64,000 nucleotides of DNA from Rhodospirillaceae bacterium (GTDB lineage Bacteria; Pseudomonadota; Alphaproteobacteria; Rhodospirillales; Rhodospirillaceae). The stretch is from positions 1 through 64,000 of the forward strand of contig JAQWQC010000013.1 of assembly GCA_029245025.1 (NCBI GenBank), read 5' to 3'. A program made the translations under genes and the position numbers. The notes under the pieces are model-generated. The model ran no database searches. It was not told where the DNA came from and worked only from the letters and a program-made list of their open reading frames with translations. Numbering within the stretch: position 1 is the stretch's first letter; the number at the start of each line of letters is the position of its first letter. Below are positions 48,508-56,910 of this stretch, piece after piece.

Positions 48508-48571
48508 ATCATCCCTTAGCGCTTCCCTGAAAAGATTCATATTTTAAATGAGAAAAATCTCCTAACTGACT

Positions 48572-50149
48572 CTAATTTAGTCGTTTTTCGGCTTCGTGAA
48601 TCTTATCATATTGGATGAAAAGACCTTCAGCCTCAAAGCCTTCTAACCCACCTCTTACGCCGTAGTAATCGACCCGTTCGAACAGATAGATCATGTACGC
48701 TTGGTCATGGTAACGGCGCATGATCTCTTGGGTTAATGCTCTGCGGCGCTCCAAATCCGGCGCCGCCAATGCCTCTGAGATCACTGCTTGGTCACCTTCG
48801 TCGCATAACCAGGGTGTTTTCCATAGGCAGCTATGAAGTCGCATACCGCGCAAAGCATCGAGTTGAGGAGCCGCCGGGAAATCCATCATAAACCCCTGCC
48901 CCTTAAAATCGCCGGTGTGTACGGCATTGAAGTACTGGGGTAACGGAAAGGTCTTAAGCTCCAGGTTTATGCCAACCGCTCGGAGGTCTTCCGCAACTTT
49001 CTGATAAATGGCCACACCATTGGGTATGGAAGTCCCGGGGACGATTTCGAACACCAGGTCAAACCCATCGGGGTATCCCGCTTCTGCCAAAAGGGCGCGA
49101 GACTGATCAGGATCATAAGGATAGGGCTCAAGATCGGGGTTAAAGCCAAAAACTGTGGATGGCACCGGCTGAGACGGTGCTCTAGATGTATTACTGAGCA
49201 GCAAGTCAATATAAGCCTGCCGGTCGATCGCATAGTTGATGGCCCGCCGCACTCGGACGTCAGTCAAAGGCTCATTTTTGGGTCCGAAAGCCGGATGATC
49301 CGGATTTAGAATCATCGAAAACGTATAAATGCCGGCACCTGGAATACTGACCCACTGATGTCCTGCGGCCTCCAGCTCTGCCATCTGATCAGGAATCGTG
49401 CCAAGCACCACGTCCAGTCGATCACTGATAATCCCTTGAATACGCTGCGGTCCTTCTGGAACGGCAAATATGTCTAGCTTCTTAAAGTGAGGGCGTCTCC
49501 AGGACTCTTCGAACGCCTCCATGCGCACCACCGCAGGTTCCCAAGCCGTGACCCGGAACGGACCGGTGCCATGGGGCTCTTGCGCAAATCCTTCTCGCCC
49601 TAGTCGGCGCCAATGGTCTGGAGCCACGATCCGCAGGCTGGCGGCCTCTCGCGGAAACAGCACGTTCGGCGCGGACAATGTAATTTCGACCGTATGCTCA
49701 TCCAGGGCTCGCGCGCCGGTCATGGAACTCAGCATTTGGGCTACGACTTCGGTAAGAGCCTCTGGGCTCGTCAGGTATTCGACAGCATTAACCACTGCGT
49801 CGGCAGTGAATGGCTCTCCGTTAGAGAAGGTGACCCCTTCCCGCAGCTTGAAGACCCACGTGGTCGGGCTTGTTGCCTCCCATGACGTGGCCAACCAAGG
49901 CTGAACCAGCCCATCATTCCCGACGTACGTCAGACTGTCGAAAATCGCGGACCAGGTGAAAATTGTGGGCGCATTGAGGGAAGCGTATGGGTTGCCAAGC
50001 ATCGCCGGAAGCCCCATCACGCCAACACGCAAGGTGTCCGACGCTGACGTATTTGGGTCAGCCCCCCCGCCTTCTTCACCACAGGCGCTGAGAAAAAGCC
50101 CAGCGCAGACAACGGCAACAAAGTGGAAATGAGTTATCACACTTTTCAT
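48572..50149 (-). CDS. ABC transporter solute-binding lipoprotein, peptide/nickel family (SBP_bac_5)
   Basis: 525 residues from ATG 50149; this start yields a lipoprotein signal MKSVITHFHFVAVVCAGLFL with lipobox LSAC. The family pattern follows: WATSWEATSPTTWVFKLREGVTFSNGEPFTADAVV-like block, GTGPFRVTAWEP, DVRVRRAINYAIDRQ and LLAEAGYPDGFDL. Substrates in the family include oligopeptides, nickel and opines. No permease or ATPase is adjacent. It is divergent from the SDR array and shares the ~100-base promoter region with it. Confidence 0.92.
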   Translation of the reverse strand: MKSVITHFHFVAVVCAGLFLSACGEEGGGADPNTSASDTLRVGVMGLPAMLGNPYASLNAPTIFTWSAIFDSLTYVGNDGLVQPWLATSWEATSPTTWVFKLREGVTFSNGEPFTADAVVNAVEYLTSPEALTEVVAQMLSSMTGARALDEHTVEITLSAPNVLFPREAASLRIVAPDHWRRLGREGFAQEPHGTGPFRVTAWEPAVVRMEAFEESWRRPHFKKLDIFAVPEGPQRIQGIISDRLDVVLGTIPDQMAELEAAGHQWVSIPGAGIYTFSMILNPDHPAFGPKNEPLTDVRVRRAINYAIDRQAYIDLLLSNTSRAPSQPVPSTVFGFNPDLEPYPYDPDQSRALLAEAGYPDGFDLVFEIVPGTSIPNGVAIYQKVAEDLRAVGINLELKTFPLPQYFNAVHTGDFKGQGFMMDFPAAPQLDALRGMRLHSCLWKTPWLCDEGDQAVISEALAAPDLERRRALTQEIMRRYHDQAYMIYLFERVDYYGVRGGLEGFEAEGLFIQYDKIHEAEKRLN

Positions 50150-50251
50150 GACACCTAGCATTGGCATCAGCGACGGAAAGGCAAGCCCCTTCCCTTGCTT
50201 CAGCGGGCGCCATACCATCTTTCTCTTTTAAAAACCCCTAAGAGAGACGCC

Positions 50252-51004
50252 ATGAAAATATGGGCAATCATAGCTTCGCTGGCTTTGGCATCTTTGCCAG
50301 TCCGCGCGGAAACGGTCCTCATTACAGGTTCTAATCGCGGCCTCGGACTGGAACTGGCCACCCAATACGCGGCAGACGGCTGGAACGTTATCGCGACAGC
50401 AAGGTCTCCGGCCGATGATGCGGCACTTCAAGACCTCGCCGCCAAATACGAGACAGTGCGTATTGAAACCCTCGACGTGACGGATCATGGCCAGGTCGAT
50501 GCCCTTGCCACTCAACTGCGCGGAACACCAATCGATGTCCTAATCAATAATGCCGGCGTTTTAGGTAACCCCAACATCCAAAGACTGGGCAATCTTGATT
50601 TCTCGATCGCTCACCAGTTGTTCGAAACCAATACCCTGGGTCCGCTCAAAATCTCCGACGCTTTTCTTGAGCATGTGGCCTCCAGCAAAACCAAAAAGAT
50701 TATGAACATTTCCAGCATCGTCGGCTCTATCACACTGACGGGAGGCAATATTTATTTCTACCGCGCCAGTAAAACCGCTCTGAACATGGTGATGCGCAAT
50801 TTTGCCAAAGACACAGCAAACCGTGACATCATTGTCGGCATGATTCATCCTGGCGTCGTTGACACGGACATGTCCGCACCATTCGACATTCCCAAAGTAT
50901 CCGTACAAGAAAGTGCAACTGGCGTGCGCAATGTGATTGATTGGTATTCACGTGAAACGTCGGGCTCCTTTATGCAGTACACAGGCGAGCCAATGGCCTG
51001 GTAA
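50252..51004 (+). CDS. Exported C-factor/sniffer-like SDR, array copy 1
   Basis: 250 residues from ATG 50252 (AGAGAG eight bases upstream); the longer frame from 50195 would bury the signal. Residues 1-19 form a Sec signal ending VRA, and the Rossmann strand begins at once (ETVLITGSNRGLG, residues 20-32). NNAG is at 99-102, catalytic Ser in ISSIVGS, and Y170/K174 in YRASK. It ends GEPMAW. The enzyme is apparently complete. If cleaved after VRA, the mature protein starts two residues before beta-strand 1; if not cleaved, it is tethered. First gene of the tandem array; role unknown. Confidence 0.9.
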   Translation: MKIWAIIASLALASLPVRAETVLITGSNRGLGLELATQYAADGWNVIATARSPADDAALQDLAAKYETVRIETLDVTDHGQVDALATQLRGTPIDVLINNAGVLGNPNIQRLGNLDFSIAHQLFETNTLGPLKISDAFLEHVASSKTKKIMNISSIVGSITLTGGNIYFYRASKTALNMVMRNFAKDTANRDIIVGMIHPGVVDTDMSAPFDIPKVSVQESATGVRNVIDWYSRETSGSFMQYTGEPMAW

Positions 51005-51034
51005 GACTGTGATCAGAGCAAAGGATTATCTTTG

Positions 51035-51844
51035 ATGCTTAGAATATTAGTGTTGTCTCTGGCCTTGTGTTGGTCGCACGGTGCCGCAGCTGAAACAGTT
51101 TTAGTCACAGGGTCTAATCGGGGCCTTGGCCTAGAGTTCGTCAAGCAATACGCAGACCTGGGCTGGAACGTCATCGCCACCAGCCGCTCTCCTGAAGACG
51201 ATACGGAATTGCAGACGCTAGCGGCTGCGAACGAAAACATCACGATCGAAAAACTCGACGTCGCGGACCTTGATGAGATTGCCGCGCTGGCTGGCAAATA
51301 TCGAGGCACAGCAATAGACGTATTGATGAACAACGCCGGTGTATTTGGGGACAGACCTCGTCAGACCTGGGGGACATTAGACCGCGATCTCTTTCGCCAA
51401 GTCATGGACATAAACGTTTTTGGCCCACTGAAAATTTCTGAGGCCTTTGCTGACCATGTTGCCGCAAGTGAAACGAAAAAAATTGCCGTTATTTCAAGCA
51501 CCGCTGGGTCATTGGCATCAATTCGCAATCCACCCGGCGCACCCTATTACGCGATCAGCAAAGCGGCAGTGAACATGGCGATGCGCGGTACGGCGATGCG
51601 TTTAAAAGAACGTGGGATAGCTGTTGCTATTTTTATGCCCGGGGCTGTTGATACCCGCATGCTACGAGAAGCTGTCGGCCTCTCCCAGGAAGAAGCGGAA
51701 GCAGCAACAGACTATGACTACAAACGCTTCAAACCTCTCACGACACAGGAAAGCATCTCACAAATGATATCTACACTGGACGCTCTAACGATTGAGCGGT
51801 CAGGTGATTTCTTGAATTACGACGGCAAAACGATTCCATGGTAA
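51035..51844 (+). CDS. Exported C-factor/sniffer-like SDR, array copy 2
   Basis: 269 residues from ATG 51035 (AAAGGA upstream). The signal MLRILVLSLALCWSHGAAA runs directly into ETVLVTGSNRGLGLEF. NNAGVFG, ISSTAGS and YAISK complete the active site. It ends NYDGKTIPW. It lies 30 bases after copy 1. The next gene starts inside its last codons (7-base overlap), so copies 1-3 look like one transcript. It is slightly longer than copy 1 because of an insertion around residues 220-235 (GLSQEEAEAATDYDYKRF), shared with copy 3. Confidence 0.9.
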   Translation: MLRILVLSLALCWSHGAAAETVLVTGSNRGLGLEFVKQYADLGWNVIATSRSPEDDTELQTLAAANENITIEKLDVADLDEIAALAGKYRGTAIDVLMNNAGVFGDRPRQTWGTLDRDLFRQVMDINVFGPLKISEAFADHVAASETKKIAVISSTAGSLASIRNPPGAPYYAISKAAVNMAMRGTAMRLKERGIAVAIFMPGAVDTRMLREAVGLSQEEAEAATDYDYKRFKPLTTQESISQMISTLDALTIERSGDFLNYDGKTIPW

Positions 51845-52611
51845 CAACCGAGGAACAAAGGACAGTTCTGGTCACCGGCGCGAACCGTGGCGTCGGGTTA
51901 GAGTTTGTCACCCAATACGCGGCCATGGGTTGGACTGTAATTGCTGGCTGCCGAGACAATAAGAAAGCGCAAGAGCTGAGTGATCTTGCGGCGTCAAACT
52001 CAAAAATCGCCGTTGAGACTCTCGATGTAACGAATGCTCGTCATGTCGGTGCCCTCGCGGGTAAATATGCAGACACCGCCATTGACGTGGTGATCAATAA
52101 CGCGGGGCAATACGGCGACTTGGATCGTCAGAGTTGGGGATCACTAGACCCTGTTCTGTTTCACGAAATTATGGACGTCAACGTATTGGGTCCCATGAAG
52201 GTGTGTGAAGCGTTCACGCCGCACCTCTGCCGAGGGCAAGACAAAAAAATTGTGTCGATCACCAGCTTTCTAGGGTCCATCGCATCTGTCAGCAAACCAC
52301 CCAGCACGCCATTTTATGCTGCCAGTAAAGCCGCACTAAATATGGCCATACGAGGGATTGGAAAACGTCTAGAAAACCAAGGAATTGCTGTGATTGTTTT
52401 TATGCCTGGGCTGGTCGAAACTCGAATGTTGCGGCAAACATTTGGACTCCCTTTAGAGGAAGCAGAAACGGCAGAAAACTTTGACTATCGAGACTTACCA
52501 ACAATTACAGCCACTCAAAGCGTATCTGGCATGATACCGCTGATAGACGGATTGAGCTTGGAGACTTCAGGTCGCTTCCTGAATTATGATGGCAATGAGA
52601 TTCCTTGGTAA
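51838..52611 (+). CDS. C-factor/sniffer-like SDR, array copy 3, without signal peptide
   Basis: 257 residues. This is the only plus-strand array member with a polar N-terminus (MVTTEEQRTVLVTGANRGVG) and hence probably cytoplasmic. Its ATG lies within the end of copy 2 (overlap 7 bases). Active-site motifs are intact: NNAGQYG, ITSFLGS, YAASK. It ends NYDGNEIPW. It shares with copy 2 the GLPLEEAETAENFDYRD-like insertion, so these two are likely the most recent duplicates, with the signal lost in this one or gained in the other. Confidence 0.9.
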   Translation: MVTTEEQRTVLVTGANRGVGLEFVTQYAAMGWTVIAGCRDNKKAQELSDLAASNSKIAVETLDVTNARHVGALAGKYADTAIDVVINNAGQYGDLDRQSWGSLDPVLFHEIMDVNVLGPMKVCEAFTPHLCRGQDKKIVSITSFLGSIASVSKPPSTPFYAASKAALNMAIRGIGKRLENQGIAVIVFMPGLVETRMLRQTFGLPLEEAETAENFDYRDLPTITATQSVSGMIPLIDGLSLETSGRFLNYDGNEIPW

Positions 52612-52641
52612 GGTTCGCTATTTCATAAAAGGAAAATGAAA

Positions 52642-53406
52642 ATGCTGCGCACACTTACACTTTTGACGGCCATTCTATTCTGGGGCACGGCAGAAGCCGC
52701 CACCGTCATGATTACCGGCGCGAGCCGCGGGATTGGGCTAGAATTTACTAAGCGATATGCAGAACAGGGCTGGGATGTCATCGCAACCGCAAGATCTCCG
52801 GGAGACGATGAGAAACTCCAAGCACTCGCTGCAGACCACCGCAATATACGCATCGAAACGCTCGACGTGACCGACCACGCTGGCATTGATGCGCTTGCAG
52901 ACAAGTTAAATGGCACAGCGATAGACGTTCTCATCAATAACGCCGGTATTTCAGGCGGTCGAAACACACAAGAATTCGGCAATATCGATTTTTCTGTGTT
53001 CAATGATGTCATGAACATCAATGTGTTGGGTCCATTGAAGATTACAGAGGCATTTCTCGAGCACGTCGGCACCAGTGATCAGAAAAAGATAATCAACATT
53101 TCGTCCTCTGAAGGCCGCCTATCTCTTGTTCGGGGCGCCCGCCAGCCCTTTTACCGGGCGAGCAAATCAGCCTTGAATATGGTGATGAAAAACTTGTCCA
53201 TCCATCCGCTGGTCCAGGAGCAAGGGATAATCATCGGAATACTGACACCTGGATTTGTTGATACGGATTTCACTGCCGGCTTACCTAAACAACTGATGAT
53301 CGACGTAGAAACCAGCGTTTCCAGATCTATGGCAATGATCGAGAAATACGATCTTGAGATGTCTGGCAAGTACTTCGCCAACACGGGCGAAGAAATGACG
53401 TGGTAG
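52642..53406 (+). CDS. Exported C-factor/sniffer-like SDR, array copy 4
   Basis: 254 residues from ATG 52642; ATG 52636 is also in frame, but AAAAGG sits better for the second. The signal MLRTLTLLTAILFWGTAEA is followed by ATVMITGASRGIGLEF. NNAGISGG, ISSSEGR and YRASK are present. It ends NTGEEMTW. There is a 30-base gap after copy 3. A small membrane-protein pseudogene separates it from copy 5. Confidence 0.9.
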   Translation: MLRTLTLLTAILFWGTAEAATVMITGASRGIGLEFTKRYAEQGWDVIATARSPGDDEKLQALAADHRNIRIETLDVTDHAGIDALADKLNGTAIDVLINNAGISGGRNTQEFGNIDFSVFNDVMNINVLGPLKITEAFLEHVGTSDQKKIINISSSEGRLSLVRGARQPFYRASKSALNMVMKNLSIHPLVQEQGIIIGILTPGFVDTDFTAGLPKQLMIDVETSVSRSMAMIEKYDLEMSGKYFANTGEEMTW

Positions 53407-53441
53407 CCTGACGCACCATCCAATCTGGGGGAGAATGACTT

Positions 53442-53819
53442 ATGGATTAAACAACAAAAGACAATTTTCTCAGTAAAGCCATGATCGCATTTGGCGCCAT
53501 ATTTTTATTGGTATACCCAATCGGAATCGTGTGGCCATCAGGATGAGTTTGGCACGGCGGAGAAGGTCAGTACTACCTTCAAATGATTTGCGGTGTTTAT
53601 GCGGTGCTGGGCATTTTTCTCATCCGAGCGGCAAAGAATCCGACCGAGCACGGCAGCCTTATCTCATTTACGATTTGGTCAAGTGTCGTGCACGCGGGAA
53701 TCATGGCCGTCCAAGCATTAATGGATGAGCATGAAACAGGTCATTTGATTGGGGACGTGCCTGCACTTTTATTAGTGGCTGCTTTTCTTTGGTTTCTATC
53801 TCCGAAGGCCTCTCAATAA
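53442..53819 (+). pseudogene. Small membrane protein (DUF6632-like) broken by in-frame stops
   Basis: A single reading frame reads MIAFGAIFLLVYPIGIVWPSG, then TGA (53544-53546), then VWHGGEGQYYLQMICGVYA and ...LISFTIWSSVVHAGIMAVQAL to LSPKASQ at 53819. The sequence is continuous across the TGA, where Trp (TGG) would be expected. A second in-frame stop (TAA) follows two codons after ATG 53442. The C-terminal 78 residues could still be made from ATG 53583. Three or four hydrophobic segments; function unknown. The family assignment is from memory and moderate. Confidence 0.72.
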
Positions 53820-53928
53820 CCTGGCAGTAGACACCTCCGCCCTGCGGACATAACACCTAGCAGAGCCTGCGAAAGTGAAACCGGCGCTATGATTGCCGTT
53901 AACAAATAATCCGACTAAGGGACAAATC

Positions 53929-54708
53929 ATGCGCCTCACTATCATCATTGCGGTATTCGCGGCACTTGCTGCCACATCCGCCAACGCCGCGACTGTGCTG
54001 ATTACGGGATCAAACCGCGGTATCGGACTGGAGTTTGCCCGCCAATACGCAGAACTTGGCTGGGATGTCATCGCAACCAGCAGAACCCCGGGTGACGATG
54101 ATGAACTTCAAGCATTGGCATCTAAGTACAGCAATCTGCGTCTTGAAACGCTTGATGTCAGCGATCACGCCCAGATCGATAATCTAGCGGCGAAACTAGC
54201 TGGCACCCCGATTGATGTTCTGCTCAACAACGCCGGTATTCTTGGCGGGGAACCTGACGTCCAAACCATTGGTTCTATCGACTTTGACTCGATGGCGCAG
54301 GTCTATAAGACCAACGCAATCGGTCCAATGAAAATGGCCGAGGCGTTTCTCCCCCACGTAGAAGCCAGTGATCAGAAAAAGATCACCGTGATTACGTCAG
54401 GCACCGCCTCCCTCACGAACGTCCGATCGTCGCCGTTTTACAAGGCACTTTATCTTTATCGCATGTCCAAAACCGCCATCAACATGGGGTATAGGGCTCT
54501 GTCCCTTGAGCTCGCGCCCAAGGGCGTCTCTGTAGGTATTCTGGCACCTGGTGTCGTTGAAACACGCTTGCTGCAGCAAGCCGGATATGGCGGCATGGGC
54601 ATGACAACCGAGCAAAGTGTTACGGATGTAATCCGCAACATAGAAAACCTGAGTGTCAAAAATTCAGGTCAATACATTCTTCATAGTGGTGAAATTGTGC
54701 CTTGGTAG
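53929..54708 (+). CDS. Exported C-factor/sniffer-like SDR, array copy 5
   Basis: 259 residues from ATG 53929 with AAGGGA eight bases upstream; the frame open from 53893 is not used. The signal MRLTIIIAVFAALAATSANA runs into ATVLITGSNRGIGLEF. NNAGILGG, TSGTAS and YRMSK are present. The Ser-Tyr spacing is longer than in copies 1-4 (SSPFYKALYLYRMSK). It ends HSGEIVPW. After the pseudogene, it opens the second half of the array (copies 5-7). Confidence 0.9.
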   Translation: MRLTIIIAVFAALAATSANAATVLITGSNRGIGLEFARQYAELGWDVIATSRTPGDDDELQALASKYSNLRLETLDVSDHAQIDNLAAKLAGTPIDVLLNNAGILGGEPDVQTIGSIDFDSMAQVYKTNAIGPMKMAEAFLPHVEASDQKKITVITSGTASLTNVRSSPFYKALYLYRMSKTAINMGYRALSLELAPKGVSVGILAPGVVETRLLQQAGYGGMGMTTEQSVTDVIRNIENLSVKNSGQYILHSGEIVPW

Positions 54709-54742
54709 TGCTTACCAAGGCTTTCAACAGGGAAAAGTACTA

Positions 54743-55519
54743 ATGCATAAACTCATACGCACACTCACAGTCGGATTGGCCGTTTTACTGCCGTCCATCG
54801 CGAGCGCTGAAACCATTCTCATCACTGGATCAAATCGCGGTATCGGACTAGGTCTAGCTGAAGCATACGCAGAGCAAGGATGGCGCGTTATTGCAACTGC
54901 TCGCAATCCTGGACGGGCTGACGAACTGAACGCGCTAGCCGCCAAGCACGAGAACCTGACTGTCGACGAACTAGACGTCACTGATGACGCAGAAATTGCC
55001 GCGTTGGCGAAGAAGTACGCGGGCACGGCAATTGATGTCTTGCTCAACAATGCTGGTGTGCTCGGCGATATCGAGAAGCAGAACGCCCAGAACATCGACT
55101 ATGACGAAATCAAATTCATCATAGACGTAAATGTCTACGGTCCTATGAAAATGGCCAAGGCATTCCTTGATCATGTGGGTGCCAGTGAACAGAAAAAAAT
55201 TCTGACGATGACATCTGGCCTGGGATCAATGACTCTGACTCAAAGGCTTGGTCGGTTTTATGGCTACCGTATGTCAAAAGCTGCGGTGAACATGGCTATG
55301 CGAGCAATGCACGCCGACCTTAAGGGTGAAGGCTATGTCATTGGCCTTATCGCCCCTGGCCAAGTTCAAACCGAGCTCTTGTTTGCATCCGGCTTCCGAG
55401 GACCAGGCTCTATCACTGTTGACGAAAGCGTCTCTGGTCTTTTGGGCGTCATTGACAGCGTTAATTCTGAAACTGTGGGACTGCCCATAAACTATGATGG
55501 CCAAGCCATCCCCTGGTAG
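54743..55519 (+). CDS. Exported C-factor/sniffer-like SDR, array copy 6
   Basis: 258 residues from ATG 54743 (AGGGAAAAG upstream); the open frame back to 54653 overlaps copy 5 and is not coding. The signal HKLIRTLTVGLAVLLPSIASA leads into ETILITGSNRGIGLGL. NNAGVLGD, TSGLGS and YRMSK are present. It ends NYDGQAIPW. It is closest to copy 5 in its active-site region. There are 34 bases between the genes. Confidence 0.9.
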   Translation: MHKLIRTLTVGLAVLLPSIASAETILITGSNRGIGLGLAEAYAEQGWRVIATARNPGRADELNALAAKHENLTVDELDVTDDAEIAALAKKYAGTAIDVLLNNAGVLGDIEKQNAQNIDYDEIKFIIDVNVYGPMKMAKAFLDHVGASEQKKILTMTSGLGSMTLTQRLGRFYGYRMSKAAVNMAMRAMHADLKGEGYVIGLIAPGQVQTELLFASGFRGPGSITVDESVSGLLGVIDSVNSETVGLPINYDGQAIPW

Positions 55520-55541
55520 TCGCTACAAGGGACTCAAGGTT

Positions 55542-56321
55542 ATGAATCGGCTCATCGGCTATGTCGGCTTAGCATTCATTTTCTTCAGCGCAACCGTAGA
55601 CGCAGCAACTGTCATGGTGACAGGAGCCAACCGCGGTATCGGTCTCGAATTTGCACGGCAATATGCGGACAAAGGCTCGACGGTAATTGCAACTCACCGT
55701 CGCACAAGTATTCCGGAGAGTTTAGCGTCACTAAAATCCCAATATCCTGAGCTTGTTCGCATTGAAACACTGGATATCAAAGACCACCTTGGCATAGATG
55801 CACTAGCGAAGACGCTAGAAGGCGTGCCGATTGACCTCATCATTCACAACGCCGGTATTTCTGGCGGGGGCTCTTCGACTCAGCAGTTTGGTAGGCTGGA
55901 CTATTCAACGTTTCAAGACGTTATGGATATCAACGTTGCTGGACCTTTGAAGATTTCAGAAGCGTTTCTAGATCACGTTGCGGCCAGCGAAGGCAAGATG
56001 ATCTTCACTGTAACATCAAGCCAAGGGTCAATCGGATCAGTTAACCGCCCAGGGCTGTTTTACTATCGTGCATCCAAGTCAGCGGTGAACATGGTGATGC
56101 GCAACCTCGCCCAACATCCGAAAGTCACTGAGAACGGAATTCTAATCGGACTTGTCGCTCCAGGGGCAACTGATACTGACTTCATGGCTGAGGTTCGGGG
56201 CCGTATGCCGCTAGGTGATCCGAAAGAGCGTGTTGCCGGCATGATTGCGCAAATTGAAAGCTACCCGCGCGACGGCTCTACGCCATTATTCGAATGGGAC
56301 GGGGAAGAAATTCCCTGGTAA
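55542..56321 (+). CDS. Exported C-factor/sniffer-like SDR, array copy 7
   Basis: 259 residues from ATG 55542 (AAGGGACTCAAGG upstream). The signal MNRLIGYVGLAFIFFSATVDA is followed by ATVMVTGANRGIGLEF. HNAGISGG replaces the usual NNAG, while TSSQGS and YRASK are intact. It ends EWDGEEIPW. It is the last member of the array and is convergent with the TIGR02444-type gene. The N-to-H change in the NNAG motif is the only deviation in the cofactor region among the seven. Confidence 0.9.
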   Translation: MNRLIGYVGLAFIFFSATVDAATVMVTGANRGIGLEFARQYADKGSTVIATHRRTSIPESLASLKSQYPELVRIETLDIKDHLGIDALAKTLEGVPIDLIIHNAGISGGGSSTQQFGRLDYSTFQDVMDINVAGPLKISEAFLDHVAASEGKMIFTVTSSQGSIGSVNRPGLFYYRASKSAVNMVMRNLAQHPKVTENGILIGLVAPGATDTDFMAEVRGRMPLGDPKERVAGMIAQIESYPRDGSTPLFEWDGEEIPW

Positions 56322-56342
56322 CGAATTGCCTGCGTGTTGTGC

Positions 56343-56903
56343 CTACTGAAAGACGCCATTCAAAATGCGCAGCACGTGGCTTTGGGCAAGATGATCTAGG
56401 GTCACACCCGTCGCCGCAAAATAGACGTTCAGATTATTTTGCGCGTCTTCTTTCTGATTTGCGATATCAACCGGCGCACCCTCATCTTGATCCCCTGCAC
56501 TAACCAAGCCATATAGCTCGAGGATTTGAAGAGCCTCTAGATCTAGCTCATTAGCTTTTAGCCTTTCTCGAAGTGCTATCGCCGCCTCGCGGTTACGGCC
56601 AATGAGGTCAGGACCTTCAATGATAACCTTGAGGTTCTCGCGGCACCTCCGCATCGGCCCCACCAGATCACGCTGCCACTCGCGGGACACCTTTAGTGCA
56701 CTTGCCAAACACTGTGCTAGATCGTTGCCGTTAGGCCCCCGGCACGCCAGCCACACACAAAACAACACCATGTTGATATCAACGCCCATACGATTTTGCA
56801 GAGACAACATGGCTTTATCGACGCCGGGCTGACTATAGCCCCAGGTAGCAAATTCCCAGAATGCATTGCCTTTGGCGATTTCGTTGCCAGCGGGATCGTT
56901 CAT
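56343..56903 (-). CDS. TIGR02444 family protein
   Basis: 186 residues, helical. The family's pattern is FWEFATWGYSQPGVDKAMLSLQ followed by DINMVLFCVWLACRG and VGPMRRCRENLK. The function is unknown. It lies 7 bases downstream of the flavin prenyltransferase on the same strand and is likely cotranscribed with it. Confidence 0.85.
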   Translation of the reverse strand: MNDPAGNEIAKGNAFWEFATWGYSQPGVDKAMLSLQNRMGVDINMVLFCVWLACRGPNGNDLAQCLASALKVSREWQRDLVGPMRRCRENLKVIIEGPDLIGRNREAAIALRERLKANELDLEALQILELYGLVSAGDQDEGAPVDIANQKEDAQNNLNVYFAATGVTLDHLAQSHVLRILNGVFQ

Positions 56904-56910
56904 TGTGTTT

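Noticed and set aside
53544-53546. TGA in the small membrane protein as a selenocysteine codon
   Set aside because: The context points to tryptophan, no selenocysteine-type stem-loop is obvious downstream, and another stop is present near the start of the same frame.
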